From Streptomyces formicae (lineage in GTDB: Bacteria > Actinomycetota > Actinomycetes > Streptomycetales > Streptomycetaceae): a stretch of 64,000 nucleotides of DNA. Within the stretch, counting starts at the first letter, position 1, and every line of letters starts with the position of its first letter. Below the pieces are notes generated by a model, which did no database searches, had not been told where the DNA came from, and was given only the letters and a program-made list of their open reading frames with translations. The translations under genes were made by a program, and so were the position numbers. Where the stretch lies: positions 3,348,001 through 3,412,000 of the forward strand of contig NZ_CP022685.1 in NCBI RefSeq assembly GCF_002556545.1, read 5' to 3'. This document shows, one piece after another, positions 8,648-16,350 of the stretch.

Positions 8648-9283
8648 TCACTTCCGCTCCGGGCCCCAGACCTCCCCTTCCAGGACCCGCCCCATGCCCA
8701 CCCACACCATGTTCATCAGGCGCAGCGTCACGCCCTCCGGCGACTGGTCCGGGTGGCTCGCCATCCAGTCGGTCAGCGAGTCCGCCGCGCCGACCAGCGC
8801 GTGGGCGACGAAGTCGGCGTCCTCGTCGCCCAGCGGGGAGCCGCTCTCCGCGATGCCGGCCAGGACCAGGCCCGCCACCTCGGCAAGCACCGCACGGCGC
8901 GCCTCGGCGACGGCGGCCGCGATGGCCTCGCTGAGCTCGGACGCCTGGCGGTGCAGCACCACCCAGCTGTCGCGGTGCTCGGCCACGAAGGCGAAGAACG
9001 CCAGGAGCGCCGCGTGCAACCGGAGTTCGGGGGCCGCCCCGCCCGTCGCCGCCGCGCCCTGGAACGCCGCGACGAGCCGGTCCGCCTCGCGGCGCAGACA
9101 GGCGAGGAAGAGGCCCTCCTTGGAATCGAGGTAGAGATACACCATCGGCTTGGAAATTCCCGCGAGTTCGGCGATTTCGTCCACCGAAGCCGCGTGATAG
9201 CCACGCTTGGCGAAGACCTGGACCGCCACGTCGATGATCTGCTGCTCGCGCTCGCGCCTCGGGACGCGCCGCCTGCCGGTCAC
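8648..9283 (-). CDS. TetR-family transcriptional regulator
   Basis: 211 aa. The N-terminal helix-turn-helix (about residues 10-60) reads REREQQIIDVAVQVFAKRGY and ISKPMVYLYLDSKEGLF, typical of TetR repressors. The C-terminal helical ligand domain resembles those that bind acyl-CoAs or lipids, but the ligand is not predictable. GTG at 9283 has a GAGGAGG site about 8 bp upstream. It diverges from the SCP2 gene, with a near-perfect operator between them, so it probably represses both itself and the SCP2 gene, and possibly the ligase downstream. Confidence 0.92.
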   Translation of the reverse strand: MTGRRRVPRREREQQIIDVAVQVFAKRGYHAASVDEIAELAGISKPMVYLYLDSKEGLFLACLRREADRLVAAFQGAAATGGAAPELRLHAALLAFFAFVAEHRDSWVVLHRQASELSEAIAAAVAEARRAVLAEVAGLVLAGIAESGSPLGDEDADFVAHALVGAADSLTDWMASHPDQSPEGVTLRLMNMVWVGMGRVLEGEVWGPERK

Positions 9284-9311
9284 CCTTGTCAGCCTCCTCG
9301 GTCCGTTCTAC

Positions 9312-9327
9312 CTTACTGTTTAGTAAG
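9312..9327. promoter_or_regulatory. TetR operator palindrome
   Basis: CTTACTGTTTAGTAAG has perfect 6-bp arms around a 4-bp centre. It lies in the 69-bp gap between the TetR and SCP2 starts and is one of the few AT-rich spots in the region. Its position fits autorepression plus control of the SCP2 gene. Confidence 0.75.
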
Positions 9328-9352
9328 TTTACTTTAGAGTCAGGAGATTGCC

Positions 9353-9850
9353 ATGGCGGACGGGACCGGCGGCATCGAGGACCTCGGCGGCGTGCAGGGC
9401 CTTGCCGGGCTCGACTTCGCGAGCGTCACCCCCGAGGAGTTCGCGCAGATCGTGAAGGGCCTCTCCGGCAAGGAGATCGCCGAGCTCGCCCGGGACGTCG
9501 AGCTGCGCGGCCGCGTGCTCGCCGAGGTGTTCACGCGCATGGAGCGGCAGTTCAGGCCGGACGCGGCGGGCTCCCTCAAGGCGCTCATCCGCTGGAAGAT
9601 CACCGGCAGCGGGGACAACGAGGAGGCGGTGTACGAGACGGACATCGCCGACGGCACGTGCACCGTCCGCAAGGGCCGCTCCGACGCCGACCCGCGCGTC
9701 ACCCTGATCCTGGCCGACGCCGAGTTCCTCAAACTGGTCTCGGGCAACGCGAGTCCGGTCACGATGTTCATGACGCGCAAGGTGAAGATCGCGGGCGACG
9801 TCGCGCTCGCCTCGGGGCTCACGCGCTACTTCGACATCCCGAAGGCCTGA
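9353..9850 (+). CDS. SCP2 sterol-carrier-domain protein
   Basis: 165 aa. After about 55 residues that are mostly helical, a single SCP2 domain (about 60-160) is visible, with TVRKGRSDADPRVTLILADAEF and the C-terminal VTMFMTRKVKIAGDVALA typical of this lipid-binding fold. It probably binds acyl-CoAs, sterols or other hydrophobic ligands in the cytosol. ATG at 9353 is preceded by AGGAG. It is divergent from the TetR gene and near the acyl-CoA ligase, which suggests a small regulated lipid-handling unit. Confidence 0.88.
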   Translation: MADGTGGIEDLGGVQGLAGLDFASVTPEEFAQIVKGLSGKEIAELARDVELRGRVLAEVFTRMERQFRPDAAGSLKALIRWKITGSGDNEEAVYETDIADGTCTVRKGRSDADPRVTLILADAEFLKLVSGNASPVTMFMTRKVKIAGDVALASGLTRYFDIPKA

Positions 9851-9896
9851 GCCCACCGGGTTCAAGCGGCTCCCGGGCCGGGCCGATGTAACGATC

Positions 9897-11612
9897 ATGA
9901 CGTCTACGCACTCCCCGGCCCGAGGCCGTCCCCCGGAAGCCGTCGTCGGGCTCCTGCCGACCGCGCGCGGCGGCCGGTGGGACCGCTGGCGCCTGCCCCT
10001 CGCGCTCGCGCCCGCCCTGGTGATCCTCGTCGCCGGGTTCCAGCGGCGCTGGATGTCGGACGACGGACACATCTACGTACGCACGGTCCGGCAGATCCTC
10101 GCGGGCAACGGCCCCGTCTTCAACGCGGGCGAACGCGCCGAGTCGTCCACCGGCACCCTCTGGCAGTGGCTGCTCGTCGCCGCGGGCGCGACCGGCGCCG
10201 ACATCGCCACCGCCGCGATGTACGGCGGACTGCTGCTCACCGCCGCCGGGTTCGCGCTGGCCGCCCTCGGCGCACTGCGGCTGCACGGCGCAGAGCGGCG
10301 GGTCGGCGCGCTGCTCCCCTGCGGCGCGCTCGTGCTCCTCGCCCTTCCGCCCGTCTGGGACTTCGCCACGTCGGGCCTGGAGACCGGGCTCGCCACCTGC
10401 TGGCTCGCGGGCGCCTGGCTCGCGCTCGTCGCCGGGCCGCGCGCCTGGCCGACCTGCGTCGTCCTGGGCCTCGGCCCGCTGGTCCGTCCCGACCTGGCCC
10501 TGGTCTCGCTCGTCTTCCTGGCCGCGCAGTGGCTCATGACGCGCCCCTCCTGGCGCCGCGCGCTCGCGGGCGCGGCGGCCGCGAGCGCGCTGCCCGTCGC
10601 CTACGAGGTCTTCCGGATGGGCTACTACGGCCACCTGATGCCGCTGCCCGGCGTCACCAAGGAGGCGTCGCGCAGCCTGTGGACGCGGGGGCTCGCCTAT
10701 CTCGCGGACTTCGCGGGCCCCTATCTGCTGTGGGTGCCGCTGCTCTTCCTCGCCGCCGTCGCGCTGCCCTCGGGCCGGGTGCGCCATTCGGTCCCCCTGG
10801 TCCCCGCGCTCGCCCCCGTCGTCGCGGGCCTGCTGTGCTGGGTGTACGTCATCAAGGTGGGCGGCGACTTCATGCACGGGCGGATGTTCCTGCCGGGTCT
10901 CTTCCTGATGCTGCTCCCCGTCTTCCTGGTGCCGCTCACGCGCGCGTGGACCATCGCCGCGCTCGGCGTCGGCATCTGGGCCCTCGCGTGCGCGAGCGTC
11001 CTGCGCATCCCCTACGAGGGGCGGATCGGCCCCTCCGGCGTCGCCGACGAACGAGGCGTCTACGTACGGCAGAACGCGGCACCCCACCCCCTGCACCACG
11101 ACTTCGCGGGCTTCCCCGGCAACAGGGCGTACGCGCGCCTCGTGCACGACGCGGCGGACGGCGGGGCGCCCGTGCTGCTGCTCGGCAGGACACCCGCCGA
11201 CGCCGGGGCGCCGGGCGTGACGGGGATCTACAACACGCTCGGCTTCAGCGGCACCGTCGTACCGCTGAGGGGCGCCGCCCTCGACCCGATCGGCCTCGCC
11301 TACCCGCTCGCCGCCCACTCCGAGGGCATCAACGGCCGGGTGGGGCACGACAAACGGCTGCCCGACGAGTGGATCTACGCCGACCGGGGCGGCCCGGGGG
11401 CGCCGCCCGCCGGACTCGATCCCGCGCGGGTCGACGCGGCCCGGCGGGCGCTGCGCTGCGGCCCCTTCGCGGAACTGCGGGCGGCCACCCGCGAGCCGCT
11501 GACGGCGGGCCGGTTCTGGCGGAACCTGACGGGCGCGGTGGAGCGGACGTCCTTCCGCTTCCCCGACGATCCGGTGCGGGCGGAGCGGGCGGCCTGCGGA
11601 GGCACCTCCTAA
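9897..11612 (+). CDS. AftB/ZomB-like polyprenyl-phosphate-dependent glycosyltransferase (GT-C)
   Basis: 571 aa, with roughly nine to ten membrane helices in residues 25-365 followed by a soluble extracytoplasmic tail of about 200 residues. The first outside loop reads WMSDDGHIYVRTVRQILAG and then ERAESSTGTLWQWL. Its acidic DD pair and SSTGTLW segment match the family that includes mycobacterial AftB, the terminal arabinofuranosyltransferase. Streptomycetes lack arabinogalactan, so the acceptor here must differ. The tail includes GVTGIYNTLGFSG and an Arg/Asp-rich end. There is no obvious ribosome site before ATG 9897, so it may be leaderless. Confidence 0.75.
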   Translation: MTSTHSPARGRPPEAVVGLLPTARGGRWDRWRLPLALAPALVILVAGFQRRWMSDDGHIYVRTVRQILAGNGPVFNAGERAESSTGTLWQWLLVAAGATGADIATAAMYGGLLLTAAGFALAALGALRLHGAERRVGALLPCGALVLLALPPVWDFATSGLETGLATCWLAGAWLALVAGPRAWPTCVVLGLGPLVRPDLALVSLVFLAAQWLMTRPSWRRALAGAAAASALPVAYEVFRMGYYGHLMPLPGVTKEASRSLWTRGLAYLADFAGPYLLWVPLLFLAAVALPSGRVRHSVPLVPALAPVVAGLLCWVYVIKVGGDFMHGRMFLPGLFLMLLPVFLVPLTRAWTIAALGVGIWALACASVLRIPYEGRIGPSGVADERGVYVRQNAAPHPLHHDFAGFPGNRAYARLVHDAADGGAPVLLLGRTPADAGAPGVTGIYNTLGFSGTVVPLRGAALDPIGLAYPLAAHSEGINGRVGHDKRLPDEWIYADRGGPGAPPAGLDPARVDAARRALRCGPFAELRAATREPLTAGRFWRNLTGAVERTSFRFPDDPVRAERAACGGTS

Positions 11613-11746
11613 GCCGACGCGGCCCCCGACTGAGTTCACTCGCCTGGCCGTACTCGGCGCGCTGTGGCGTACGCGGTCGGGCAGCGTGGGCCATGTCCCT
11701 GCACGCCCTCGTTGGCGTGTGTACGTCCCAGTCGAAGGATTCCCGG

Positions 11747-11965
11747 ATGAAGCGCACAGCACGCGCCCTGACGTTCGTCGCCCTCACCGCGGCCCTGACG
11801 GTCCCCACGGTCGGGATCGCCTCCGCGACCGCCCCGGTGGCCGCGCCCACGACCACCAAGAGCGCCCCGAGCCACGACTGGGACGACGACTGGCACCACT
11901 ACCACCACCACTACTACCCGGGCGTCGGTGTGGGCCTGGGTGTCGGTCTGGGCATCCTGCTCTGA
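11747..11965 (+). CDS. Small secreted His/Asp/Tyr-rich protein
   Basis: 72 aa. A Sec signal peptide (MKRTARALTFVALTAAL, cleavage near ASA about residue 28) is followed by a short Thr/Ala/Pro stretch. Next comes a dense DWDDDWHHYHHHYY block and a glycine/valine tail, GVGVGLGVGLG. The His/Asp cluster could bind Cu or Zn, but this is inference only. ATG at 11747 is preceded by GAAGGA. It is transcribed towards the 12035-12316 gene, and the two share a strong terminator. No known family is recognised. Confidence 0.7.
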   Translation: MKRTARALTFVALTAALTVPTVGIASATAPVAAPTTTKSAPSHDWDDDWHHYHHHYYPGVGVGLGVGLGILL

Positions 11966-11979
11966 CCTGGCCTGACCTC

Positions 11980-12026
11980 ACACGCGAGATGGCCGCCACG
12001 ACTGTCGTGGCGGCCATCTCGCGTGT
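11980..12026. terminator. Bidirectional terminator hairpin
   Basis: Perfect 23-bp inverted repeat (11980-12002 and 12004-12026) around a single T. It lies between two convergent genes ending at 11965 and 12035, so it can stop both. Confidence 0.85.
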
Positions 12027-12034
12027 CGGGCGAA

Positions 12035-12316
12035 CTACTGAACGGCGGGCACCGCGTTGGTGACGGGCGCCACCAGGTCCGTGAGCTGGTGCAGGTCGTT
12101 CAACCGCTGGAGGCCGCTCAGCTGGCTCGCCACGGTGGGCAGCTCGTCCTTGTGGTCGTCCGGGATGGCGGTGGTGCCGAGGTCGTCGATGGCGCTGAGC
12201 ACGGACGGAGCACCCGTCGCGTCGGCGCGGTCGGAGGCGTGGGCTGTCGGCGCGAGCAGGGCGGCTGCTCCGGCCGCCAGCGAGACAGCAGCGATGAGTC
12301 GTCGGGGAGAAGTCAC
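12035..12316 (-). CDS. Small secreted protein, unknown function
   Basis: 93 aa. Signal peptide with the Arg pair of TSPRRLIAAVSLAAG and a probable cleavage after AHA (about residue 32), then about 60 mature residues rich in Leu, Asp and Thr, with no Cys. GTG at 12316 has AGGAAAC just upstream; an in-frame ATG further up has no such support. It diverges from the chaplin gene at 12536, sharing a 219-bp AT-richer promoter region. No family recognised; the context suggests a developmental surface protein. Confidence 0.7.
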   Translation of the reverse strand: MTSPRRLIAAVSLAAGAAALLAPTAHASDRADATGAPSVLSAIDDLGTTAIPDDHKDELPTVASQLSGLQRLNDLHQLTDLVAPVTNAVPAVQ

Positions 12317-12535
12317 GTTTCCTGAAACGGCCGAGTCCGGGTAAAGACACGGCTCCGGCATTTTTCTCATTCAAGAAGCGCAGAATTGCGCAGCTATTCG
12401 GGTTTTCTTCCCCGTGAAGCCTGAAGTTACTGGATTCGGTGGGAAAATCACACCGTGACCTCGGGATGACGATCGGCGTTACACGAAGTGCGACTGCAGC
12501 TATGCAGCCGCTCTTTCGAGTCAAAGGAGAACGTG

Positions 12536-12802
12536 ATGTCTCGCATCGCAAAGGCAGCCGCCGTCACCCTCGGCACGGGAGCCGTCGTGCTCGGCGGCGC
12601 TGGTCTGGCCATGGCGGACGCCGGCGCGCACGGTGAAGCTGTCGGCTCCCCCGGCGTGATCTCGGGCAACCTGCTCCAGATCCCGGTCAACATCCCGGTC
12701 AACGTCTGCGGGAACACCGTGAACGGCATCGGCGCTCTCAACCCGGCCTTCGGCAACCAGTGCGCCAACACGGGCGGCGACGACGCCGGCTACGGCGGCT
12801 GA
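12536..12802 (+). CDS. Short chaplin (ChpG position)
   Basis: Secreted amyloid-forming surface protein that makes aerial hyphae hydrophobic; 88 aa. Signal peptide of about 28 residues ending LAMADA, then one chaplin domain (about 36-75) with GVISGNLLQIPVNIPVNVCGN and LNPAFGNQCAN, including the two conserved cysteines. It has a C-terminal GGDDAGYGG extension. ATG at 12536 follows AAAGGAGA. The chaplin next to melC2 corresponds to chpG in S. coelicolor as I recall; the symbol is withheld because synteny is the only basis. Confidence 0.93.
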   Translation: MSRIAKAAAVTLGTGAVVLGGAGLAMADAGAHGEAVGSPGVISGNLLQIPVNIPVNVCGNTVNGIGALNPAFGNQCANTGGDDAGYGG

Positions 12803-12825
12803 GTTCCGTCATCTCGTCAGTGAGA

Positions 12826-12852
12826 CGCTCGGCCGGGATTCCCGGCCGAGCG
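12826..12852. terminator. Terminator between chaplin and melC2
   Basis: 13-bp perfect arms (12826-12838 and 12840-12852) around one T. The hairpin lies in the 93-bp space between the convergent chaplin and tyrosinase genes. Confidence 0.8.
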
Positions 12853-12895
12853 CTTCTCATGAGCGGCCTTCGAGGTCGGCCGGGGCCCGGCCGGG

Positions 12896-13768
12896 TCAGC
12901 TTCCGTACCGGTAGAGCTTCTTGTGTTCCAGGAGGGCGTCCGGCTTGACGTTCCAGGGCGGCATCGGCTCGTGCCGCGCCACGATGCGCCGGTACTGGGC
13001 CGAGCCAAGCCGGGGCGGCCGCTCGGGCAGATAGGGGGCGGAGTCCGGATGGCGGCGCTGCCAGCGGTCCCACAGGAGATCCACGTACGCGTGGTGCAGC
13101 CAGAACACCGGGTCGTTCACCGAGGCCCCGCCCAGCATGTGTCCGCCCACCCAGCGGTGCACGCGGTTGTGGTTGCGCCACCGCTCCGTGCCGCTCGCGG
13201 ACGTCCAGCCCTCCAGCCTGTTGCGGAACCCTCCTTCCGACGTGGAGTCCCACGGCTCGGCGTCGTAGGCGGAGTCCTCCATGGCCCAGGCCACGTCGCG
13301 CGCGGTGGGCAGGTCGATGGGGTCCTGGGCCCTGCCCAGGTTGCGGGTGAGGTACTCGGCGTCCGTGACGCCTACCTTGACGGTCCAGTGACCGCTCCCG
13401 TAGGCGAAGGGCCCGGTCGTGACCTGCCCGTCCGACGGCCGTCCGTTCCCGCCCATCAGGTCGTCGCCCCACAGCGAGACGGCGGGCGTACGGTCCTTCG
13501 TCCAGTCCCAGTAGGGCACCGTGACGCCCGCGTCGAGGCGCTGTAACGCCCGCTCGAACTCCAGCAGGAAGCGGCGGTGCCAGGGGAAGAAGGACGGCGT
13601 CATGTGGGCCACCCGCAGGCTGCGCTCCCCGTCCGACACGTAGTAGTCGATGTGCGTGCGCACGAACTCGTCGTACTGCCCCGAGCGCTTGAGCTTGAGC
13701 ACCGCGTCGACGAATCTGCGGCGCTCCGCGCGACTGAGGCTGCTCTGGTTCTTGCGCGTATGAGCCAT
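12896..13768 (-). CDS. melC2: Tyrosinase (melanin synthesis)
   Basis: Copper monophenol/diphenol oxidase that turns tyrosine into melanin precursors; 290 aa. CuA ligands are H39, H55 and H64 (in PSFFPWHRRF), and CuB ligands are H200, H204 (HNRVH) and H226 (FWLHHAYVD). There is no signal peptide, because it is exported bound to MelC1 through the Tat signal of that partner. One in-frame TTA codon occurs at Leu75 (13544-13546), predicting dependence on the bldA tRNA. ATG at 13768 is the most family-like start; ATG 13774 and GTG 13783 are in frame. It lies 31 bp after melC1. Confidence 0.95.
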   Translation of the reverse strand: MAHTRKNQSSLSRAERRRFVDAVLKLKRSGQYDEFVRTHIDYYVSDGERSLRVAHMTPSFFPWHRRFLLEFERALQRLDAGVTVPYWDWTKDRTPAVSLWGDDLMGGNGRPSDGQVTTGPFAYGSGHWTVKVGVTDAEYLTRNLGRAQDPIDLPTARDVAWAMEDSAYDAEPWDSTSEGGFRNRLEGWTSASGTERWRNHNRVHRWVGGHMLGGASVNDPVFWLHHAYVDLLWDRWQRRHPDSAPYLPERPPRLGSAQYRRIVARHEPMPPWNVKPDALLEHKKLYRYGS

Positions 13769-13799
13769 GTCCATCCGTTCCACGGGCGGGCGGCCGTAC

Positions 13800-14264
13800 T
13801 CAGTGGTGACGGCCGCTCAATGTCTGGTGGCTGCCGAGCGCGTCGACCGCCGCCCTGGTGGCGCTCAGGGGTGTCGCGTGCGACTCGTAGTGATCCACCA
13901 TGCTGAGGTAGCTGCCGTCGGCGCGGCGCATGAGGCCGAGCGGCCTTCCGTCGACCGTGACGTTCCAGTCGCCTGCCGCGTCGGCGTCCAGACCGGCCGA
14001 CGGCTGCCCCACGATGCGGCGCCCCCGGTACATCTCGTCGAACAACAAATCGCCCGCCGGACCCGCGAGATCGGGCGCCGACCGCGTCTGTGCCGTACGG
14101 AAGATTCCCGCGGCACCCAGCAGCGACGCGAAGGCGGTGCCCAGCAGGTGGCGGCGGGTGAGCCGGTTGACGAAGGACTTGCGTGGCGCCTGCGGGGCGG
14201 CCGCGGGCAGCACTGCGAGGGCCTGGTCCACGGCCGGGCCCTCGCACGTCGACTGGGGCGCCAT
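13800..14264 (-). CDS. melC1: MelC1 tyrosinase copper chaperone / cofactor
   Basis: 154 aa. It delivers copper to apotyrosinase and carries it through the Tat pathway. A twin-arginine-type signal, LTRRHLLGTAFASLLG, begins near residue 28. The mature part contains DEMYRGRRIVG and a HYESHATPL segment whose His residues match the conserved copper-binding positions of MelC1 proteins. ATG at 14264 starts 2 bp after the stop of the upstream secreted-protein gene, and melC2 follows. The N-terminus before the Tat motif is longer than usual (about 27 residues). Confidence 0.9.
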   Translation of the reverse strand: MAPQSTCEGPAVDQALAVLPAAAPQAPRKSFVNRLTRRHLLGTAFASLLGAAGIFRTAQTRSAPDLAGPAGDLLFDEMYRGRRIVGQPSAGLDADAAGDWNVTVDGRPLGLMRRADGSYLSMVDHYESHATPLSATRAAVDALGSHQTLSGRHH

Positions 14265-14266
14265 CG

Positions 14267-14779
14267 TCAGGCGAGCCCGAGGTTGGCCGCGGGCTGCGCG
14301 CGCAGTTCCGGCGCCTCGATGCCCGCGTTGGGCAGCTTCGGCGCGGGCAGGCCCCACAGCTCCGGCTGCGGGGCCGTCAGGGGAAGGTCCAGGTTGGGGG
14401 ACGGCGTGACCGCCTCGACGGACGACCCCCGGGCCTCGGCGCCGACGGACTCCACGGTGTCCTCGCCCAGCATGTCCGTGAGCGGGGCCGAAAGCTGCGT
14501 GTCGGGGAGGACGCCGCTGACCGGGAAGCGCGGGACCGCGCGCTCGGGCAGCAGGCTGTCCTGTGCGTAGCGCGGTCCGTCGAGGCCCTCGCCGGGCAGG
14601 GGCACCGGGACGCCCGTGGTGAGTTCGGGGGCCTCCATGTCCAGGGCGTACTCGAGCCCGTTCAACGGGACGGTCACCGAGGGCTGTTCCGCCGCCTGGG
14701 CCGCCGTGCCCGCGCCCGCTCCCGCGGCCGCCGCGCAGGCAAGGGCTACGGCAAGGGCACCTCTGGTTGACTTCTTCAT
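14267..14779 (-). CDS. Secreted protein encoded at the head of the melC operon
   Basis: 170 aa with a clear Sec signal peptide (MKKSTRGALAVALACAAAAG, cleavage near QAA about residue 30). The mature part is rich in Pro, Leu and Glu, with phrases such as PVPLPGEGLDGP and LPAPKLPNAGIEAPEL, and has no Cys. It probably forms an extended or disordered chain. It is separated from melC1 by 2 bp, so all three genes should be co-transcribed. No family recognised. A role on the spore or aerial surface is an inference from neighbours. Confidence 0.75.
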   Translation of the reverse strand: MKKSTRGALAVALACAAAAGAGAGTAAQAAEQPSVTVPLNGLEYALDMEAPELTTGVPVPLPGEGLDGPRYAQDSLLPERAVPRFPVSGVLPDTQLSAPLTDMLGEDTVESVGAEARGSSVEAVTPSPNLDLPLTAPQPELWGLPAPKLPNAGIEAPELRAQPAANLGLA

Positions 14780-14827
14780 TGCTCGATTCGTCCTTTCGCT
14801 GTGCCGATCACTCGGTCCTCGACCCGC

Positions 14828-14855
14828 TCAACGAGTCGGCCGTGCCGGAAGTGCA
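14828..14855 (-). promoter_or_regulatory. Candidate BldN-type promoter of the melC operon
   Basis: On the minus strand CGTTGA (14833-14828) exactly matches the sigma BldN -10, 49 bp before the start at 14779. The -35 position 16 bp further up (TGCACT) is a poor match, so this site is weaker than those of the rodlins. Confidence 0.35.
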
Positions 14856-14915
14856 GAATTCCCCCGACTGCACCAATGCGCCTGTACGGGAATCCCGTTG
14901 GAGCGGACTCGGGCC

Positions 14916-15602
14916 TCAGCTGATCCAGAAGTCCCACCAGCGGGTGAGGATCAGCATGCCGATGACCCCCATGTGGAGAACGGGAGCCGCCCACGAGAAT
15001 TCGGTGAGGACGACACGGATTCCGGCGGGTACGGGGAGGAATCCCCGGCTGACGTTGTACGACGTCACGTACCAGAACATGAGAAGGGTGGCGGCCCACG
15101 CCAGACAGCACCAGAGACAGAGCGAATTGATGCGGTACAGGGACTGGAACTGCAGCCACGTGCAGAATCCGACGCCGAAGGCCGTGCCCGCGTTGAGGGT
15201 GAGCCAGTAGCCGCGCGGGAAGCGGGCCCCGGCGAGCAGGCTCATGCCGACGCAGAGCACCACGGGGTAAGTGGCGAGGCCGAGCAGGGGGTTGGGGAAC
15301 CCGAACGCCGCCGCCTGCTCGCTCTTCATGATGTTGCCGCAGGCCACCACGGGGTTGAGGCTGCACCCCGGGATGAAGTCCGGGTCTTCCAGGAGCGTGA
15401 ACTTGTCGAGCGTGATGACCCACGCCGCCAGCAGCCCGAGCGCGCCGGTGACCACCAGGAGCACGCCGAGTCCGCGGCTCGCCCCGCTGTCCGCGGCCCA
15501 CCCCGGGCCCGGCGCGGGGGCAGCGGCCTCGCCGGGGGCGACGGGGTCGGGTTCACCGACGGCCTGCGGCGGGACCCGGCCGGGCGCGGAGGTGGCGCGC
15601 AT
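14916..15602 (-). CDS. Vitamin K epoxide reductase (VKOR) family protein
   Basis: 228 aa, with five predicted membrane helices after a Pro/Ala-rich cytoplasmic N-terminus of about 42 residues. The loop cysteines C80 and C88 (PGCSLNPVVACGN) and the redox pair C162-x-x-C165 (LCLWC) are all present, as in bacterial VKOR enzymes that re-oxidise a DsbA-like partner and pass electrons to quinone. ATG at 15602 shares one base with the stop of the DUF5949 gene upstream. Its place among chaplins and rodlins that carry a Cys pair suggests it helps form their disulfides; this is inference. Confidence 0.9.
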   Translation of the reverse strand: MRATSAPGRVPPQAVGEPDPVAPGEAAAPAPGPGWAADSGASRGLGVLLVVTGALGLLAAWVITLDKFTLLEDPDFIPGCSLNPVVACGNIMKSEQAAAFGFPNPLLGLATYPVVLCVGMSLLAGARFPRGYWLTLNAGTAFGVGFCTWLQFQSLYRINSLCLWCCLAWAATLLMFWYVTSYNVSRGFLPVPAGIRVVLTEFSWAAPVLHMGVIGMLILTRWWDFWIS

Positions 15603-16105
15603 CAGGAACGCAGGCTGCGCGCCGGCAGCAGGCAGTGCGCGGCGTTGAGCAGGGTCTCCTCGTCACCGGCGAACTCGCTGAGCAGTTCCTCGCTGACCTT
15701 CTCCCCCGGCTTGGCCTCGGGCCAGGCCCGGGTGGTGGCCATGAAGTAGGCGTGCCCGCGCTGCTGCACGGCGGCGAGCCACTCCGGCGGCACCGGGCAC
15801 TGCGCGTTGACCTGGGGCATGTTGACGACGGCCTGGTCGGCCTCGACAAGGAGGCTGACCGGCATCGAGGGGACGCGAGCTCCGTCGACGAGCGGGCCGC
15901 CGATGGGCAGGCCCGCGTTGTGGAGCATCGTGGTCAGCGCCTCGGCGGTGGACTCCGGACCGCCCTCGGTGTCGCCGAGCGAGTAGGCGAGCAGGAAGGG
16001 CATGTCCTTCTGGTCCTCGGGGTGTTCACCGCTCCAGGCGATGACCGCGAGGGTGCCCAGGTCTGCCGCGTGGAAGGGACGCTGTTCGCTGGTTGTTGAG
16101 GTCAT
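15602..16105 (-). CDS. DUF5949-like cytosolic protein
   Basis: 167 aa, soluble, no signal peptide. It has segments such as LGTLAVIAWSGEHPEDQKDMPFLLAYSLGDTEGG and a C-terminal helix ending LLPARSL. I recognise it as the streptomycete DUF5949 type with moderate certainty; no biochemical role is known to me. ATG at 16105 is chosen; a GTG at 16132 is possible, and neither has a strong ribosome site. Overlap of one base with the VKOR gene indicates translational coupling. Confidence 0.75.
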   Translation of the reverse strand: MTSTTSEQRPFHAADLGTLAVIAWSGEHPEDQKDMPFLLAYSLGDTEGGPESTAEALTTMLHNAGLPIGGPLVDGARVPSMPVSLLVEADQAVVNMPQVNAQCPVPPEWLAAVQQRGHAYFMATTRAWPEAKPGEKVSEELLSEFAGDEETLLNAAHCLLPARSLRS

Positions 16106-16271
16106 GGGGGAACCGTATAGAGGCGCGGACACCGCGCCGGGCCTTTGTTCACCCGTGTGGGCGAGCCCCGTGGCTCCATCACACGATGGGGTAACGCGGA
16201 GGGCCCACCGAGGAGGCTCCCGGTCGAACTGGCGGTCTGTCGCGGCGCCTTGTCCGGCTCCGGACAGACCG

Positions 16272-16307
16272 AAGGGCCGGCCCCGTGGAAGAGGTGGACC
16301 GGCCCTT
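16272..16307. terminator. Terminator after the Cys-less chaplin
   Basis: AAGGGCCGG (16272-16280) pairs with CCGGCCCTT (16299-16307). It lies just beyond the 3' end of the minus-strand chaplin gene that stops at 16351. Confidence 0.6.
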
Positions 16308-16350
16308 GCGCCTTCGGCGCGTGCCCGAGGCGTCCCCGAGGGGGTGTCGT

